A stretch of 64,000 nt of DNA. Source: Pelagimonas varians. Lineage in GTDB: Bacteria; Pseudomonadota; Alphaproteobacteria; Rhodobacterales; Rhodobacteraceae. Numbering within the stretch: the stretch's first letter is position 1; every line of letters begins with the position of its first letter. Position numbers and translations under genes: made by a program. Positions 29,391 to 38,348 of this stretch are shown piece after piece. Where the stretch lies: positions 62,001-126,000 of the forward strand of contig NZ_QKMF01000014.1 of the NCBI RefSeq assembly GCF_003208435.1, in the 5' to 3' direction. The notes under the pieces were generated by a model. The model was not told where the DNA came from, searched no databases, and saw only the letters and a list, made by a program, of their open reading frames with translations.

Positions 29391-30560
29391 TTATCGGCCG
29401 CCGCGTGACCGGAATATGTCATCAATTTCACCCTGAGGCCGCGACCGGGTAAACGCCAAGAGCATGCCAACCGCAATCCCGCCTGCAATCAGTGAGGACC
29501 CACCGTAACTGACAAAAGGCAGTGTCATGCCTTTGGCTGGCAACAAGCGCACAGCCACCCCCATGTTGATCATCGCCTGCACGCCAAACATCGCGGCCAA
29601 ACCCGTCCCTGCATAGCGGATAAACGGATCGCGTTCGCGCATCAGCCGAATGATGGACCGGACCACAATCGTCGCATAAAGCGCGATGATCGCAAGAACC
29701 ATCATCAGACCATATTCTTCGGCGGCAACGGCAATGATGAAATCGGTATGCGCGTCAGGTAGCGACCATTTCACCGTGCCTTCGCCAACACCTACACCAA
29801 AGAAACCACCTTCGCGGATGGCATTGGTGGCATAGCCAAGCTGGGTTGTCGGATCGACATCAACGCTCAGGAATCCATCAATGCGGCGGGCAAAGTGTTC
29901 CGAGGCATTGTAGGCGAACATGCCGCCCAGCACGACCAGACCGGCCAGCCCCAGCAGCAATATCATCGGCGCGCCGCCAACAAACCACATCACGCCCCAG
30001 CCAAACAGGACCAAGGAGGCCTGACCAAAGTCCGGCTGCATCGCCAGCATCAACACAATCACAACCATCAGCACAAAGCTGTACATCCGACCGGGGGGGC
30101 CACCCAATTCCTGCCCCGCAGCCATCAGCCACGCAGCGGCAATCACAAAGGCAGGTTTCAAAAATTCAGAAGGCTGAACCGAGGCAAAGCCAAGCGAGTA
30201 CCAGCGCACCGCGCCTTTGCCGAAATCAGTGCCCAGCACCGGCAGCAACGCCAGCGCCACAAAGGCCCCAAGGAACCCAAGCACCGCCAAACGGCGCACC
30301 ATCAGCGGACTAAGCATTGAGGTCAGAAACATAACCATCATGGCAACGCCGCCAAAAAACGCCTGACGCTGCACATAGTAAAACGGAACCAGCCCGTTGC
30401 GCTCTGCCAAAGGCGGCGAGGCGGCAAGACCCAGCAATATCCCCATGCCAAACAGCATCAGGATGCAACTGAGCGTCCATTTATCAACCGTGCGCCACCA
30501 TTTGGGCAACACAGGTTCAACATCACGCACGGGAACCGTGCCATACACCATCTCTGTCAT
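29391..30560 (-). CDS. ftsW: Septal peptidoglycan polymerase FtsW
   Basis: FtsW is the SEDS-family glycosyltransferase that polymerises septal peptidoglycan with FtsI. The 389-residue protein has about ten membrane helices, the large loop segment around GTDFGKGAVRW and LQPSEFLKP-like VQPSEFLKPAFVI, and the C-terminal signature MGVAVRLLPAKGMTLPFVSYGGSSLI. These conserved segments make the call secure. It follows azlD on the same strand with about 100 bp between, which should contain its promoter because the azl genes are foreign to the cluster. Confidence 0.95.
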   Translation of the reverse strand: MTEMVYGTVPVRDVEPVLPKWWRTVDKWTLSCILMLFGMGILLGLAASPPLAERNGLVPFYYVQRQAFFGGVAMMVMFLTSMLSPLMVRRLAVLGFLGAFVALALLPVLGTDFGKGAVRWYSLGFASVQPSEFLKPAFVIAAAWLMAAGQELGGPPGRMYSFVLMVVIVLMLAMQPDFGQASLVLFGWGVMWFVGGAPMILLLGLAGLVVLGGMFAYNASEHFARRIDGFLSVDVDPTTQLGYATNAIREGGFFGVGVGEGTVKWSLPDAHTDFIIAVAAEEYGLMMVLAIIALYATIVVRSIIRLMRERDPFIRYAGTGLAAMFGVQAMINMGVAVRLLPAKGMTLPFVSYGGSSLIAGGIAVGMLLAFTRSRPQGEIDDIFRSRGGR

Positions 30561-30663
30561 GAGATCACCGCTCTACTGCCTCATCGTCCCGTTTTCGGGA
30601 TCGCTTTGGGACAGAGTAGCGAAAAACATCTCTTTTGACCAGAATTTTAACGGTGCCTGACGT

Positions 30664-30960
30664 TCAGAGTCCGGCCGCGCGCAAAACCACCAATACCGCC
30701 AAACCCACCGCGACAGAAATTACCAAGGACACCCGCAACGCCGCCACGCCTGTCGCGATCAAAGCCGCCACACCAGGAACCCCGCCTGTCAGCATCGACG
30801 GGGCAACCAAAGCCGTTAGAATGGCGATCGGAACGGCCCCTAGGGCGGCTTCGACACGGTGATGCACCTCACCAAATCGCAACATAATCAGATGGCCGCC
30901 AATGCGGGTCAGATAGGTGGCCGCTGCGCATAACACGATGATGAGAACTATGTCGGTCAT
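30664..30960 (-). CDS. azlD: AzlD-family branched-chain amino acid exporter subunit
   Basis: The 98-residue protein has three to four hydrophobic segments and the AzlD-like N-terminus with ATYLTRIGGHLIMLRF. AzlD works with AzlC to export branched-chain amino acids or their analogues at the inner membrane. Its start overlaps the azlC stop by four bases (ATGA), so the two are translationally coupled. The pair is inserted between murD and ftsW. Confidence 0.88.
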   Translation of the reverse strand: MTDIVLIIVLCAAATYLTRIGGHLIMLRFGEVHHRVEAALGAVPIAILTALVAPSMLTGGVPGVAALIATGVAALRVSLVISVAVGLAVLVVLRAAGL

Positions 30961-31688
30961 TGCCCGGCTCCTGTTGATGGATCCGCTTTGGGTTTACTCA
31001 ACGCCGCAGCGACCAACATACCAACCCCGCCGCCCAATGTGATGTGCCACGGGCTGCCAAGTGTTTGATGAACAACCAGTGACGCCACAGCACTAGTGAC
31101 CAAGATCAACAAAAAATGGCTGCGAGCATGGAACCCCATAATCATGCCCATAAAATACAAAGGCAGTAGAAAATCGAGACCCAGCGCAGCCGGGTTATCC
31201 AGCAAAGACCCAAACAAAACCCCGAGCAGGTTCGACACGATCCAAACACCGTAGATCGCCAAGGCATAGGCAAAATAATAGGCAGGACGCAGCCCCCGTT
31301 TGGCCGCCCGCGCCTCGGAGGCCGCGAATTGCGGATCGACCAGCAAAAAGAATGCCAGCGCCTTTTGCCAGAACGAAAACGCCCCCATGTGCCGCCCCAA
31401 AGATGCCGAATAGAGCACATGGCGGAAATTCAATGCAAACACAGCCAAAACAATTGACCAGATCGGCACCGCCTGCCCCATCAGTTCGATCATCACATAC
31501 TGCGACGCCGCTGCGTAAATGCTGGCGGATGCAAACATGACCTCGGTGGCCGACAACCCGCTCTCGACGGCAACTGTCCCAAACACCGCAGCAAAGGGCA
31601 AAACCGCCCCCAAAACCGGCATCACGTCGCGCAAACCGGCACGTATATCATCGCGCATCTCTAAACGGGGGGGATTTACCTGACGCAT
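30957..31688 (-). CDS. azlC: AzlC-family branched-chain amino acid exporter subunit
   Basis: This 243-residue membrane protein is the large subunit of an AzlCD exporter. It shows the family N-terminal part GLRDVMPVLGAVLPFAAVFGTVAVESG and FASASIYAAASQYVMIELMG. The ATG at 31688 follows a GAGG six bases upstream and is preferred to an ATG at 31715. It is divergent from a HTH/cupin regulator, and the shared region contains repeats, so its expression is probably controlled by that regulator. Confidence 0.9.
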   Translation of the reverse strand: MRQVNPPRLEMRDDIRAGLRDVMPVLGAVLPFAAVFGTVAVESGLSATEVMFASASIYAAASQYVMIELMGQAVPIWSIVLAVFALNFRHVLYSASLGRHMGAFSFWQKALAFFLLVDPQFAASEARAAKRGLRPAYYFAYALAIYGVWIVSNLLGVLFGSLLDNPAALGLDFLLPLYFMGMIMGFHARSHFLLILVTSAVASLVVHQTLGSPWHITLGGGVGMLVAAALSKPKADPSTGAGQ

Positions 31689-31697
31689 CGAAACCTC

Positions 31698-31786
31698 ATA
31701 CCGAACGTTGTCCATTTTGACGAACAGTTACTGATGCGCATTTGACTTTCGTTTGTCAACACGAACAACGACCATTATACCGAACG
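31698..31786. promoter_or_regulatory. Divergent azlC/regulator promoter region with repeats
   Basis: ATACCGAACG occurs at 31698-31707 and again at 31777-31786. The second copy overlaps a likely -10 (TATACC, 31776-31781) that is 17 bp from TTGTCA (31753-31758) for the regulator gene. The first copy lies just upstream of the azlC ribosome-binding site. Binding of the regulator to both would control both directions. Confidence 0.5.
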
Positions 31787-31803
31787 AAACCCTCGGAGAA
31801 GCC

Positions 31804-32352
31804 ATGACCCCGATCACTCTTATTGCTCGCGCGCTAAAGCGCGAACGTACCAAGGCCGGTCTGAGCCTATCTGCTTTGGCAGAGCGCGCGGGGCTGGCCA
31901 AGTCAACCCTTTCTCAGCTTGAGGCAGCGCAGGGCAACCCCAGTATCGAAACGCTTTGGGCGATTGCAAATGCGCTGGATGTCCCCTTTGGGTTTTTGTT
32001 CGATACAGCCCGTCCGGAAATGACGCTGGTGCGCGCCGGCGAAGGCACGCAGATCAACGCCGAAGGAACGAACCTAAGCGCGGTGCTGCTGTCCAATGGC
32101 CCCCCGGGAAGCCGCCGCGACCTCTATCGCTTTGATCTGGTTGCAGGTGCGGCGCGCCATGCCGCAGCCCACCCCCAAGGCACAATCGAACACGCACTTG
32201 TTTCGTCTGGTCGGGCGCGCATCGGCCCTGCGGACGCGTTGCAAGACCTTGGACCGGGTGATTATTTCCGATTTCCGGGCGATATTGCACATTCCTACGA
32301 AGCCATATCCGATGAGGCGACGGTGTTTCTGGCAATGGAATTTCCACGCTGA
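31804..32352 (+). CDS. XRE-family regulator with C-terminal cupin
   Basis: This 182-residue protein has an N-terminal XRE helix-turn-helix (about residues 8-62, with LSLSALAERAGLAKSTLSQLE) and a C-terminal single cupin domain (about 75-180, with HPQGTIEHALVSSGRARIG and DYFRFPGDIAHSYEA). Regulators of this build usually sense a small ligand through the cupin. The start at 31804 follows GGAG. It is divergent from azlCD, so it most likely controls that exporter. Confidence 0.88.
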   Translation: MTPITLIARALKRERTKAGLSLSALAERAGLAKSTLSQLEAAQGNPSIETLWAIANALDVPFGFLFDTARPEMTLVRAGEGTQINAEGTNLSAVLLSNGPPGSRRDLYRFDLVAGAARHAAAHPQGTIEHALVSSGRARIGPADALQDLGPGDYFRFPGDIAHSYEAISDEATVFLAMEFPR

Positions 32353-32391
32353 CCCCTTGCGCTTTGCGCTTTTCTTGGGCACGGCCTCGGC

Positions 32392-33591
32392 ATGAAAGTC
32401 AAAACTCTTATCCTTGGGGCTGGCGCAGCTGGTCTGATGGCCGCAGCCCATGCTGGTCCCGACACGCTTTTGGTGGATCATGCCAAAGCCCCCGGCGAAA
32501 AAATCCGCATTTCCGGTGGCGGGCGCTGCAATTTCACCAATATGCATTGCGATTTTGACAATTATCTGGGGGCCAACCCGCATTTTCACAAAAGCGCCCT
32601 GACCCGCTATACCCAGTGGGATTTCATCGAATTGGTATCCAAACACGGTATCGCATGGCATGAGAAAACTCTGGGCCAGCTGTTTTGCGACGGCAAAGCC
32701 ACACAGATTGTCGCGATGTTGATGGCCGAGTTGGAACAGGCCGGGGCCAAGCTCTGGCTCAAGACCAACATTAAAGGGGTCTCGCACAATGGGGCCGAAT
32801 TCAGCGTCCGGTTGGAGCGTGAAGGCAAAAGCATCACCGTGACAGCGAACAATTTGATTGTTGCCACGGGCGGAAAATCGATCCCCAAAATGGGCGCGAC
32901 GGGCCTTGCCTATGACATCGCCCGCCAATTTGGCCATACCGTCACTGACACACGGCCCGGATTGGTGCCCTTCACCTTTGACAAAGACCGCTTTGCGCCC
33001 ATATCCGGCGTGGCCGTCGATAGCCGCATCACTTGCAACGGCACCCGTTTTGACGAAGCCTTGCTGTTCACCCATCGCGGACTATCCGGCCCTGCGGTTT
33101 TGCAAATCTCGAGCTATTGGCATGAGGGGCAAGAGATCGCGGTGAACTTGCTGCCCACGACAGATCTTGAAAGCATACTCAAGGGCAAACGCCGCAGCGA
33201 CGGACGCAAATCCCTCACCACCGAACTGGCACACCATCTGCCAGCACGGCTGGTGGATCATTTGGCGCAGTCGATGGATTTCAAGGGCAACTTGGGCGAT
33301 CTGTCCGACCCCCGCATCGCCGTCCTTTGCGAGGGTCTGACGGCTTGGCAGTTAAAGCCAAGCGGAACCGAAGGCTACCGCACGGCCGAAGTCACTTTGG
33401 GCGGCATCGACACCGGCAGTCTGAATTCGAAAACAATGATGTCCAAAACCGTACAGGGGTTGTATTTCATTGGCGAAGCCGTCGATGTCACTGGCTGGCT
33501 AGGAGGGTTTAACTTCCAATGGGCATGGTCTTCGGCGGTGGCGGCAGGACAAGCGGTTTCAAAACCCGGCCTGCCAGCGCGCCCATCGTGA
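32392..33591 (+). CDS. HI0933/BaiN-family flavoprotein
   Basis: This 399-residue FAD protein belongs to the HI0933 (BaiN-like) family. It has the dinucleotide-binding GAGAAGLMAAAHAG at the N-terminus, the family signature ISGGGRCNFTN at about residues 41-51, the inner ATGGKSIPKMGATGLAYDIA segment, and the C-terminal EAVDVTGWLGGFNFQWAWSSG-like end (here WSSAVAAG). The family's physiological substrate is mostly unknown. It follows the cupin regulator by 39 bp and may be in its transcript. Confidence 0.88.
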   Translation: MKVKTLILGAGAAGLMAAAHAGPDTLLVDHAKAPGEKIRISGGGRCNFTNMHCDFDNYLGANPHFHKSALTRYTQWDFIELVSKHGIAWHEKTLGQLFCDGKATQIVAMLMAELEQAGAKLWLKTNIKGVSHNGAEFSVRLEREGKSITVTANNLIVATGGKSIPKMGATGLAYDIARQFGHTVTDTRPGLVPFTFDKDRFAPISGVAVDSRITCNGTRFDEALLFTHRGLSGPAVLQISSYWHEGQEIAVNLLPTTDLESILKGKRRSDGRKSLTTELAHHLPARLVDHLAQSMDFKGNLGDLSDPRIAVLCEGLTAWQLKPSGTEGYRTAEVTLGGIDTGSLNSKTMMSKTVQGLYFIGEAVDVTGWLGGFNFQWAWSSAVAAGQAVSKPGLPARPS

Positions 33592-33645
33592 CAAAACTGA
33601 CGCGGGCCCCTTCATTTGATGCGCGCATTCACATATGTCTGATTG

Positions 33646-34326
33646 ATGACCAGTTACCCACCTTATCAGCTCAAAAACCTTGCGCGAACCATCGAAATGC
33701 AGGTGCCGCAAAAGGCACTGCGTGATGCCTTGAACCGCATGCGATATGGCCCAAACGCCCCGCGCAGCGACGAGAGGATTTACATCAACCCTTCACAGGT
33801 GACACGGCTTTTCAAACGCATCAAAGGACATAGTTTGCGCCGACGTCACAGCGGCCAGATTCGGGCCGGGGATTGGGACCAGTCCACCGTTTCGCTGGAC
33901 GAGTCGCGCAAGTTTCGCGCCTGCCGAGCGCATTTCGTGGACGGCGTCAGCTGGGAAGACACGGGGATCATCGACTCCGTTCTGGCCTCCGTTGCCAAAA
34001 ATGGCAATTTTGATGGCTGCAAAACGCGCGAAGACATTCTGGCCCGCTATCAGCGTATGGATGCGCTGCATGATGCGATCAAATCCGCAGGCCGGTTGCA
34101 AACCATGTCTGAACGCCCTGAATTCTTCCGGCGTGAATATGACGGTGTCTATGTACACATTGATCGCGGCGGACAGCCCATGCTGGCCGGAAACGGCAAC
34201 CACCGCATGGCCATTGCCAAAGTGCTTGGGCTGGCAAGTATTCCAGCCCACTTGGGGGTTATTCACCCGCTGGCATTTGAAAACGGTGTTTTGGACGTGC
34301 TCCGCCAGCCGCCTCCCGGCGATTGA
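33646..34326 (+). CDS. ParB-like-fold protein with GNGNHR motif, unknown role
   Basis: The 226-residue protein is not a known enzyme to me. Its C-terminal part contains MLAGNGNHRMAIAKVLGL, which resembles the ParB/sulfiredoxin-type GxxRxxA nucleotide-binding motif, followed by a short strand-rich end. The N-terminal part is basic and has a helical segment with many Arg and Lys. ATG at 33646 directly follows a TTG and has no strong ribosome-binding site. It converges on murD, with 11 bp between stops. A nucleotide-binding or nuclease-related role is possible but is inference. Confidence 0.65.
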   Translation: MTSYPPYQLKNLARTIEMQVPQKALRDALNRMRYGPNAPRSDERIYINPSQVTRLFKRIKGHSLRRRHSGQIRAGDWDQSTVSLDESRKFRACRAHFVDGVSWEDTGIIDSVLASVAKNGNFDGCKTREDILARYQRMDALHDAIKSAGRLQTMSERPEFFRREYDGVYVHIDRGGQPMLAGNGNHRMAIAKVLGLASIPAHLGVIHPLAFENGVLDVLRQPPPGD

Positions 34327-34337
34327 CGAAACCCAGT

Positions 34338-35735
34338 CTAACCTGCGGCCAATGCTTTGTTCACCTGTGCCATGAAATCATCGCCGCGCTTTTCAAAATT
34401 GTCATATTGGTCAAAGCTGGCAGCCGCGGGGGCCAACAGAACAACCTCGCCGTCTTGCGCTTCAGCCGCGGCACTGGCGACAGCGCGCTCCATACTGATG
34501 CACACCTCGGTTTCGACACCGGACAGTTGCATGGCAAAGGCATCGGCCTCACGGCCAATGACATAGGCCTTGGCCACGTTCTTCAAACCCGGAGTCAGTG
34601 CACCCAAACCGCCTTCTTTCATCAAGCCGCCGCAGACCCAGCGGATGCGCGGAAAAGCCTGAAGCGCCTTAAGCGCGGCATCAACATTGGTGGCTTTTGA
34701 ATCGTTGACAAAGCGCACGCCGCCACGTTCACCGACAATCTGACTGCGGTGCGGCAGGCCTGCGAAGGAATGTAATCCGGCCTCGATAACGCGCGGAGCC
34801 AACCCCAGCGCGCGGCAAGCGGCATAGGCCGCACAGGCGTTTTGGTGATTGTGCGCGCCGGGCAATCCGGCAACGCTGCGCAGATCAATCGAGGCAATCT
34901 GCCGGCCCTTGCGGTACTCAGACAAGAAGCCCTTGCGCGCAAAAACCTGCCAGCCCGGACCGGTCAATTTGGTGCCCGACGACACACGGATCACCCGATC
35001 ATCGGTTGGCCCTTGGGACAGCTGCCCAGCCAAGAACAGGCCTTCGACCTCATCGACGCCGATGATGGCGCGGTCTGGTCCCCCTTCGGCAAACAACCGG
35101 CGTTTGGCGGCGAAATATCCGCCCAAACCGGCATGACGATCCAGATGATCTGGTGACAGGTTGGTAAAAACGGCAATGTCCGGTGTCAGACTGCGGGCAA
35201 GATCGGTTTGATAACTAGACAGCTCCAGCACCACCACGCTGCCTTCGCCCAGCGGATCGATATCCAGCACGCCGCGCCCGATATTGCCTGCCAGTTGGCT
35301 GTCACGCCCGACGTGTTCCAACAAATGATGGATCAGCGCAGATGTCGTCGACTTGCCGTTCGATCCGGTGATCGCAATCACCTTGGGTGTGACGTCCAAC
35401 ATGTCCCATCCGACGCCCAGGGATTGAAAGAACAGCCCGATGTCATTGTCGACAGGTACACCGGCCTGTAGCGCGGCCAAAATCACCGGGTTGGGCGTTG
35501 GATAGAGATGCGGAATGCCGGGCGATACGATCAGGCAAGACAGCTCATCCATCGCGCGCTGTAGGTCTCGGGTGTCAAAGCCCTCCGCCTCGGCCTTGTC
35601 CCGCGCTGCGGCATTGTCATCCCAAACCACTGGAATGGCCCCGCCATCGCGCAGCGCCCGTGCGGCGGACAAGCCTGAACGACCAAGCCCCAACACGCCA
35701 ACCTTGGCTCCTTCAAATCCATGCACCGGTATCAT
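34338..35735 (-). CDS. murD: UDP-MurNAc-L-alanine-D-glutamate ligase MurD
   Basis: MurD adds D-glutamate to UDP-MurNAc-L-Ala. The 465-residue ligase has an N-terminal Rossmann-like domain ([20 protein letters not shown]), the ATP loop [18 protein letters not shown], and the C-terminal [17 protein letters not shown] segment typical of MurD. The start at 35735 gives the standard N-terminus and follows AAGGG. It lies downstream of mraY with a 101-bp gap that contains a hairpin. Confidence 0.96.
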   Translation of the reverse strand: MIPVHGFEGAKVGVLGLGRSGLSAARALRDGGAIPVVWDDNAAARDKAEAEGFDTRDLQRAMDELSCLIVSPGIPHLYPTPNPVILAALQAGVPVDNDIGLFFQSLGVGWDMLDVTPKVIAITGSNGKSTTSALIHHLLEHVGRDSQLAGNIGRGVLDIDPLGEGSVVVLELSSYQTDLARSLTPDIAVFTNLSPDHLDRHAGLGGYFAAKRRLFAEGGPDRAIIGVDEVEGLFLAGQLSQGPTDDRVIRVSSGTKLTGPGWQVFARKGFLSEYRKGRQIASIDLRSVAGLPGAHNHQNACAAYAACRALGLAPRVIEAGLHSFAGLPHRSQIVGERGGVRFVNDSKATNVDAALKALQAFPRIRWVCGGLMKEGGLGALTPGLKNVAKAYVIGREADAFAMQLSGVETEVCISMERAVASAAAEAQDGEVVLLAPAAASFDQYDNFEKRGDDFMAQVNKALAAG

Positions 35736-35762
35736 GTTTCGCCCTTTTTTGGTCACACCAAA

Positions 35763-35785
35763 CCCCGGAACCAAAGGAACCGGGG
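35763..35785 (-). repeat. Hairpin between mraY and murD
   Basis: CCCCGG and CCGGGG pair around an 11-base loop, inside an otherwise tightly packed operon. The minus strand continues with TTTGGTG, so termination would be weak. It could be an RNA-processing or attenuation site. Confidence 0.4.
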
Positions 35786-35836
35786 TGTGCGGGTTTGTCA
35801 ATTTGAACGGGCCGTCAGCCCTTGATCTTCGGTGGC

Positions 35837-36919
35837 TCAGCGTACCTTAAGCGTCGCCAGACCTACGATTGCAAGGATCAAGGAAATGATCCAGAACCGA
35901 ATGACAATCTGCGGCTCGGCCCAGCCCTTTTTCTCATAATGGTGATGGATCGGAGCCATCAAGAAAACCCGTTTTCCCGTGCGCTTGAAGTAGAGAACCT
36001 GAATAATCACGCTCAGCGCTTCTACCACAAACAAACCACCGACAATCGCCAGCACCAATTCGTGTTTGGTTGCGACCGCGATCGCCCCCAATGCGCCGCC
36101 AAGCGCCAATGATCCGGTGTCGCCCATGAACACCGCGGCAGGCGGAGCATTGTACCAAAGAAAACCCAAACCACCGCCAACCACGCCAGCGGCAAAGACC
36201 AGAATCTCGCCAGTGCCGGGAACGTAATGCACATCCAGATATTCAGTGAAATCGACACGGCCCACGGCATAGGCAATAATCCCGAGGGTCGATGTCGCAA
36301 TCATCACCGGCATAATCGCCAATCCGTCCAAACCATCTGTCAGGTTGACGGCATTGGCGGCCCCGACAATGACGATGATCGAAAAGGGTACAAACAAGTA
36401 ACCAAGGTTGATCAGCGTATCTTTGAAAATCGGCAGGGCCAATTGGTTGGCCAAATCAGCAGGATGGTATTGTGCGGCCCAATAGGCGGCAATGCCAGCA
36501 ATCAAAAAGCCCAACCCAAGCCGGATTTTTCCAGAAACACCTGCTGTGTTTTGCTTGGACACCTTGGCGTAATCATCTGCAAACCCGATGGCTGCATAGG
36601 CAATGGTGACAAACAGCACCATCCAGACAAATGGATTGTCAAGCCGTGCCCAAAGCAAGGTTGAGGTGACAAGCGCGCCGATAATGAGTAGCCCGCCCAT
36701 GGTTGGCGTGCCCGCCTTGGCGAAATGGCCTTCGGGACCATCATCGCGGATCGGCTGACCCTTGCCCTGCTTTTTGCGCAGCACGTTGATCAATGGCAAT
36801 CCGAAGATGAACCCAAAAATCAAGGCCGTCAAAAATGCGCCTCCGGCCCGGAAGGTGATATAGCGAAACAGGTTAAAAACATCCCCGCCGTCGCTTAGTT
36901 CTGTCAGCCAATACAGCAT
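35837..36919 (-). CDS. mraY: Phospho-MurNAc-pentapeptide translocase MraY
   Basis: MraY transfers phospho-MurNAc-pentapeptide to undecaprenyl phosphate, making lipid I. The 360-residue membrane enzyme shows [10 protein letters not shown], the Asp pair in [23 protein letters not shown] with a catalytic Asp, and the C-terminal [13 protein letters not shown] His motif. About ten membrane helices are visible. The start at 36919 has AAGGTG upstream. It overlaps none of its neighbours but follows murF by only 13 bp. Confidence 0.97.
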   Translation of the reverse strand: MLYWLTELSDGGDVFNLFRYITFRAGGAFLTALIFGFIFGLPLINVLRKKQGKGQPIRDDGPEGHFAKAGTPTMGGLLIIGALVTSTLLWARLDNPFVWMVLFVTIAYAAIGFADDYAKVSKQNTAGVSGKIRLGLGFLIAGIAAYWAAQYHPADLANQLALPIFKDTLINLGYLFVPFSIIVIVGAANAVNLTDGLDGLAIMPVMIATSTLGIIAYAVGRVDFTEYLDVHYVPGTGEILVFAAGVVGGGLGFLWYNAPPAAVFMGDTGSLALGGALGAIAVATKHELVLAIVGGLFVVEALSVIIQVLYFKRTGKRVFLMAPIHHHYEKKGWAEPQIVIRFWIISLILAIVGLATLKVR

Positions 36920-36932
36920 CGTTTCACCTTTT

Positions 36933-38348
36933 TTAACCGTCCCGTTCAGCGGGGGATTGGCCCATTTTGCGGATCGCGTCAACCACACGGGCCATCTTCA
37001 TCGATAACGACCCTTTGACCAAAACCACATCAGCGGCCCCCATATCTTGTGCTACACCTGCGGTCATCTCGTCGCTGGTGGCACACCACCGCCCCTGCTG
37101 GTGCGCAGGCAAACGCTGCCACAGGCCTTGCATCAATGGACCGACACAATGCACCTGATCAACTTTTTCCATGCTGGGCAGTTCGGCGATTTGTGCGTGC
37201 AATTCTTGCTCGGTCTCGCCCAGTTCAGCCATATCGCCCAAATAGGCGATCCTGCGGCCAGCCTGCTTTGGCTCGGCTGCGGCCAGCACCTCTAACGATG
37301 CGGTCAGCGATGCCGGATTGGAATTATAGGCGTCATCGATCAGCTCAACGGACAGGCTCAGGTCAACAGCATCCAATGCGATGATCTCGCGCGCGCCGCG
37401 CCCTGCACCGGCGCTCCACTGGCCCAAGGCCGTGGTCGCCATGGCCAAATCCAAATCCAGCGCGGTCACAACGCCCAATGCGCCCATGGCATTGGTGGCG
37501 AAATGCCGGCCCGGAGCCATAACCTTGAACAACACAGGTGCCCCAGCTGCGACGCCCTGGGCAACGGTGCAGGTGTCGCGGATCGACACGTCTGTCAGTT
37601 GGTGGTCGTTGCCTTCGGCCTCACCGAAGCGGATGATGTTTGCGGTTTGGGCACGGGCCGCCTTGTCCAAAATCGGGCTGACCTCAAGGTCTCCGTTAAT
37701 GACGGCCACGCCGCCGGGTTCCAGTCCGTCAAAGATCGCGGCCTTTTCGCGCGCGATCCCCTCAAGCCCGTCAAAAGCCGCCAAATGGGCAGGGGCAACG
37801 ATGGTGATCATCGCCACATCAGGCTGCGCCATTTTCGCGAGAGGAGAGATTTCACCGGGATGATTCATGCCAATCTCGATCACGGCAAATTCTGCATCTA
37901 CCGGCATACGTGCCAAGGTCAGTGGCACTCCCCAATGATTGTTATAACTTTTTTCAGCCGCATGAACCCGTCCCTGTGCGCCCAAAACGGTGCGCAACAT
38001 TTCCTTGGTCGATGTTTTCCCGACCGAACCGGTGACGGCAACGACTTTGGCCTTGCTGCGGGCGCGGGCGGCACGTCCAAGGGCTTCCAGTCCGGTCAAG
38101 ACGTCCTCAACCAAAAGCAAAGACGCGTCTTGGGCGACACCTTCGGGAATGCGACTGACAAGGGCAGCCCCTGCCCCCGCCTCCAGCGCTTGGGCAACAA
38201 AATCATGGCCGTCGCGCGCGGCTTTGAGCGCCACAAACAGATCGCCGGGGGCAATGGTTCGGGTGTCGATGGACACACCGTTGACGGACCAGTCGCCAAT
38301 GGCACGCCCGCCGGTGGCCGCTGCGGCCTCGCTTGCTGTCCAAAGCAT
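36933..38348 (-). CDS. murF: UDP-MurNAc-tripeptide-D-Ala-D-Ala ligase MurF
   Basis: MurF adds the D-Ala-D-Ala made by Ddl to complete the pentapeptide. The 471-residue enzyme has the N-terminal substrate domain ([25 protein letters not shown]), the ATP loop [18 protein letters not shown] at about residue 105, and the [14 protein letters not shown] and [11 protein letters not shown] motifs. Its ATG overlaps the murE stop in TGATG, which indicates translational coupling. The Walker loop and length are normal. Confidence 0.96.
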   Translation of the reverse strand: MLWTASEAAAATGGRAIGDWSVNGVSIDTRTIAPGDLFVALKAARDGHDFVAQALEAGAGAALVSRIPEGVAQDASLLLVEDVLTGLEALGRAARARSKAKVVAVTGSVGKTSTKEMLRTVLGAQGRVHAAEKSYNNHWGVPLTLARMPVDAEFAVIEIGMNHPGEISPLAKMAQPDVAMITIVAPAHLAAFDGLEGIAREKAAIFDGLEPGGVAVINGDLEVSPILDKAARAQTANIIRFGEAEGNDHQLTDVSIRDTCTVAQGVAAGAPVLFKVMAPGRHFATNAMGALGVVTALDLDLAMATTALGQWSAGAGRGAREIIALDAVDLSLSVELIDDAYNSNPASLTASLEVLAAAEPKQAGRRIAYLGDMAELGETEQELHAQIAELPSMEKVDQVHCVGPLMQGLWQRLPAHQQGRWCATSDEMTAGVAQDMGAADVVLVKGSLSMKMARVVDAIRKMGQSPAERDG

